A DNA stretch of 64,000 nucleotides, taken from assembly GCF_001654455.1 (NCBI RefSeq), contig NZ_CP015772.1, positions 3,844,001 to 3,908,000 on the forward strand. The letters are read 5' to 3'. Source of the stretch: Niabella ginsenosidivorans. GTDB lineage: Bacteria > Bacteroidota > Bacteroidia > Chitinophagales > Chitinophagaceae. The notes under the pieces are model-generated. The model made no database searches. It worked only from the letters and a program-made list of their open reading frames with translations, and was not told where the DNA came from. The position numbers were made by a program, and so were the translations under genes. Shown piece by piece: positions 61,672 through 64,000 of this stretch; within the stretch, counting starts at the first letter, position 1; the number at the start of each line of letters is the position of its first letter.

Positions 61672-62266
61672 TCAGATCTTTTGTTTTAAAGGACACAAAT
61701 TTAGCCCATAAATCCCTGAAAAGAAGACAGAAGTTTTCTGCCATTCCCTCCGGTCATTGATCGCACCCTATCCACCTCATTTTTAATATTGCGTACACGT
61801 TTTTTAAAGCCCCGGGCTTGTTTGCTGCCAAGATCCTGCCTGCTGCAGCTATGCTTTCACATAGGCAGTGCACACCGGAACTATTTACAGATTTATCAAA
61901 AACGATCACAGAGCCGCAGCGCGGCATGATATAAGCCTGTTCAGGTTATCCGTATGTTGCTGCAATATCATTTTGAAAAAAATATTCTGTGCCCAATAGG
62001 GTATGATATACCGGGGCAGCCTTCAGAGTTATCAAAAACCGTGGCAGGATCAAACCATTTTACAACAATTTCATTATAAACAAATTACACATATTGTTAA
62101 TCAATTTTAACAATATTTTGAACATTCAGGGGACAATTTTTGGACAAAAAGAAGTTCCGGTAAACGATGAAACTACTATTTTCGCAGCACTCGTTTACCT
62201 CGGTAAAAGAAAAAGTGAAGAAAGGGGTAAATCCGGAGGTTATTGAAATAAGTTTTAATCTTAAAA
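61672..62266. other. Intergenic region with dispersed repeat copy B
   Basis: This 595-bp spacer lies between the divergent uvrA and sigma-factor genes. About 61880-62005 contains the inverted copy of the repeat at 45781-45920. The last 160 bp are AT-rich and probably hold the sigma-factor promoter; TATTTTCG near 62175 is a weak -7 candidate. No gene is seen. Confidence 0.5.
61880..62015 (-). repeat. Dispersed intergenic repeat, copy B
   Basis: Read leftward, this matches copy A at 45781-45917: both have a GGGCACAG/GCGCACA-type block before a T-run plus TCAAAA, GCAGCAACATAC, and ATATCATGCCGCGCTGCGGCTC. Divergence is moderate, with small insertions or deletions. It is non-coding. Confidence 0.65.
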
Positions 62267-62872
62267 ATGCAGATCCCAGGATCTGGTTACAATTTTGAAA
62301 GAATGTTAACTTACTTAAAGAAGACTGATAACGAGCTAATAAATTTATTTACAAAAGGACATACTTCTGCACTGGATTCCCTGCTGAACAGGTACCAGGA
62401 TAAGCTTTTCAATACAGTGCTTTTTTTAGTAAAGGACAAATACCATGCTGAGGATATTTGTCAGGATGTTTTCATAAAAATTATTGAAACACTAAAAAGC
62501 GGAAAGTATAAGGAAGAAGGAAAGTTCCTGCCCTGGGCAATGCGGATTGCGCATAACCTTTGTGTGGATTATTTCAGGAAATTAAAGCGCCTTCCGTTTA
62601 CGAAAAGCAGTGTTGATAATGAAGTGCTGGACACGATCAATTCCTCTGAGCAGAATGTGGAGGAAAAGATCATCACCGTTCAGAATATCGGCAAGGCACA
62701 GGATATGCTGGAGCAGTTGCCGGAAGAGCAAAGAGAAGTAATTATTTTACGTCATTTTGCCAACCTGAGTTTTAAGGAAATAGCAGAAATTACCGGGTGC
62801 AGCATTAATACGGCTCTTGGAAGAATGCGTTATGGTTTACTGAACCTCAGGAAAATGATGACAGGCAAATAA
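62267..62872 (+). CDS. ECF-type RNA polymerase sigma factor
   Basis: 201 aa from the ATG at 62267; a second ATG at 62303 (residue 13, MLTYLKKTDNELINLFTK) is possible. Region 2 spans about 35-105 (ALDSLLNRYQDKLFNTVLFL, then HAEDICQDVFIKII and WAMRIAHNLCVDYFRKLKR) and region 4 about 145-198 (LPEEQREVIILRHFANLSFKEIAEITGCSINTALGRMRYG). No anti-sigma (FecR) gene follows, so it is not the FecI-FecR arrangement. It lies upstream of a susC-like gene, separated by a terminator. Confidence 0.9.
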   Translation: MQIPGSGYNFERMLTYLKKTDNELINLFTKGHTSALDSLLNRYQDKLFNTVLFLVKDKYHAEDICQDVFIKIIETLKSGKYKEEGKFLPWAMRIAHNLCVDYFRKLKRLPFTKSSVDNEVLDTINSSEQNVEEKIITVQNIGKAQDMLEQLPEEQREVIILRHFANLSFKEIAEITGCSINTALGRMRYGLLNLRKMMTGK

Positions 62873-62879
62873 AGAGACT

Positions 62880-62978
62880 GTCATCCTGTAGCTCCGCGTG
62901 GAGAACAAATTCGAAGATGTAACTACAAAATTTCATCGGATTTATTTGCCGAATACCTATCGGTTGTTACAGGATGAC
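62880..62978. repeat. 99-bp element with 11-bp terminal inverted repeats
   Basis: GTCATCCTGTA (62880-62890) and TACAGGATGAC (62968-62978) are exact inverted repeats around an AT-rich core. The ends are like the GTCATNCTGA family seen at 48064 and within 53442-53568. Confidence 0.7.
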
Positions 62979-62987
62979 GACTAACTG

Positions 62988-63018
62988 AACCGCTTCAGGA
63001 ATTCTGAAGCGGTTTTTT
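62988..63018 (+). terminator. Rho-independent terminator after the sigma factor
   Basis: AACCGCTTCAG (62988-62998) pairs with CTGAAGCGGTT (63004-63014), followed by a T-run. It would separate the sigma-factor transcript from the susC gene. Confidence 0.8.
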
Positions 63019-63342
63019 ATTATACTCAGCCCAATATACTTCATCAGAAATAAAAATGTGTAATAGCCTCATTTCCTGGAATAAGTCATAAGCAGCCATT
63101 GAGGGCCTTATCATGAAAGCCTCCATCGCAAACGTTTTAGTAAAAATATTGAGCCTGCGTTCCGGAAACTTACCAGGTAACAACTAAATTAGCTTTTGAA
63201 GCTATTCAAAAAACATGAGATAACAGCAGCTTCATAACGATTGAATATCGCCCGGTTTTTTCAAAAGCCCTCTAATCAAAAAACCTTTATACGCGCTCTG
63301 TTCAAATTCTAAACCCGATTTTAAACGATTAAACTTTCAGTA

Positions 63343-64000
63343 ATGAAAAAGAGAAAAGCTAACAACCGCTTTAAGCGGCTTTTATTCTATGGCTGCCTGC
63401 TACTGTTTGGCAACCCGTTGTTCGCCCAGAAAGCCACACATATGGTTACAGGTCAGGTTCAGGATTCAACCAGGAAGCCTCTCGCTGGTGTTACTGTTTC
63501 TTTAAAGGGCGCTTCAAAAGCTACGACAACAGATGATACAGGTAAGTACAAAATAGAAGGAGTTGCGGAGAACGATATACTCGTATTCAGTTACACAGGA
63601 TATACAGAGAAAGAAGAGAAAGCCGGAAAACGCAATACCATCAACGTACAGCTTTCAGGTACAGCAAGCTCACTTGATGAGGTGGTTGTGATTGGCTATG
63701 GTACCGCTCAGAAAAAAGACCTGACAGGTGCCGTTGCCCAGGTAAAAGCCTCAAGGCTGGAAAACGAAAACCCTTCAAGCGTGCAGGACATTCTACGGGG
63801 GAATGTGCCGGGCATCAATGTTTCCCAGGGCATTTCTGCAAAAGGTGTGGGAGATATTCTGGTAAGAGGCAAAACCTCTTTAAAAGCCGGCACCAGTCCT
63901 CTGATCGTTTTAGACGGAGTTATTTATCAGGGCCAGATGTCTGACATCAACCCTAATGATATTGCAACAATTGATGTTTTAAAAGATGCAAGCTCGGCCG
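63343..64000 (+). CDS. SusC/RagA family TonB-linked outer-membrane receptor, 5' part
   Basis: The first 219 codons are present; the frame stays open to the window end. MKKRKANNRFKRLLFYGCLL with GNPLFAQ is the signal peptide. A carboxypeptidase-regulatory-like domain follows (VTGQVQDSTRKPLAGVTVSL, about 36-105), then the TonB-box region SLDEVVVIGYGTAQKKDLTG (about 112-131) and the plug domain start (IDVLKDASSA at the edge, PLIVLDGVIYQG). SusC imports oligosaccharides or peptides with a SusD partner, which is not visible here. Members of this family usually have about 1000 residues. Confidence 0.93.
   Translation, partial: MKKRKANNRFKRLLFYGCLLLFGNPLFAQKATHMVTGQVQDSTRKPLAGVTVSLKGASKATTTDDTGKYKIEGVAENDILVFSYTGYTEKEEKAGKRNTINVQLSGTASSLDEVVVIGYGTAQKKDLTGAVAQVKASRLENENPSSVQDILRGNVPGINVSQGISAKGVGDILVRGKTSLKAGTSPLIVLDGVIYQGQMSDINPNDIATIDVLKDASSA

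Larger units (their letters stand above)
62873..63342. other. Intergenic region with inverted repeat and terminator
   Basis: No gene is seen in 470 bp. It contains an 11-bp inverted repeat (62880-62978) and the sigma-factor terminator (62988-63018). The rest, to the susC ATG, has no recognised motif; a promoter for the susC gene should lie here. Confidence 0.5.

Noticed and set aside
62995-63183. 62-codon leftward frame after the sigma-factor terminator
   Set aside because: It begins in a spacer and ends in the terminator stem of the sigma factor; no protein-like features.
1-64000. CRISPR array, prophage, insertion sequence or new defence system
   Set aside because: No regularly spaced repeats, no transposase, integrase or capsid gene, and no effector-like operon of unknown genes was seen. 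All large ORFs belong to recognised or plausible housekeeping, envelope or transport families.

Overview
The window reads as chromosomal DNA of a Bacteroidetes bacterium, most likely a Chitinophagaceae-type organism. The signs are a SusC/RagA TonB-linked receptor at the right edge, TAnnTTTG-type -7 promoter boxes, weak or absent Shine-Dalgarno sequences, a long-tailed FtsZ, a MurE with the meso-DAP motif, a DUF4293 protein and abundant Bacteroidetes-style intergenic hairpin repeats. The species cannot be named from this sequence. I see no rRNA, canonical tRNA, CRISPR array, intact insertion sequence or prophage.

Layout. 1-10.1 kb: the start of an MsbA-like ABC exporter, then a surface-glycan cluster of seven glycosyltransferase-type genes (GT17, an RfaS-like protein, a PF13712-like GT2, WbsX-like, a GT2-GT4 fusion and two GT2) and a cupin_8/JmjC-like protein. 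10.4-21.2 kb: ordinary single genes, namely a cysteine desulfurase, a RibD-like reductase, a secreted alpha/beta hydrolase, an ABC exporter, ComM/YifB, a GNAT, a porin and small membrane or secreted proteins. 21.5-24.2 kb: efp, accB and accC on the plus strand. 24.4-26.8 kb: a membrane protein, a Crp/Fnr-type regulator and a zinc-free quinone-oxidoreductase-like enzyme. 26.9-44.0 kb: a complete leftward division and cell-wall (dcw) cluster, mraZ-rsmH-ftsL-ftsI-murE-mraY-murD-ftsW-murG-murC-ftsQ-ftsA-ftsZ. It carries lipid II synthesis from UDP-MurNAc through to septal transpeptidation and Z-ring assembly; murF, murB and ddl are absent from it. 44.0-46.8 kb: an AT-rich mraZ upstream region with DnaA-box-like sequences, a DAACS symporter and a 1.2 kb repeat-rich gap. 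46.8-55 kb: queA, then a leftward glyA-DUF4293-aguB-GNAT-aguA group (agmatine to putrescine), a small membrane protein and a Na+/H+ antiporter. 55-64 kb: a secreted hypothetical protein, a sugar nucleotidyltransferase, a nitronate-monooxygenase-like flavoprotein, a small secreted domain, uvrA, an ECF-type sigma factor and a truncated susC.

The most interesting signals are regulatory or structural. Three GTGKK-N5 repeats at exact 10-bp spacing lie just upstream of mraZ and look like a MraZ operator. Two perfect DnaA boxes and two near-boxes 11 bp apart lie in the same intergenic region. The EF-P lacks the usual KPGKG loop. A dispersed non-coding repeat family has copies in opposite orientation at about 45.8 and 62.0 kb. 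A multi-stem, tRNA-like foldable region lies at about 46.6 kb. I found no clear new defence or biosynthetic system.
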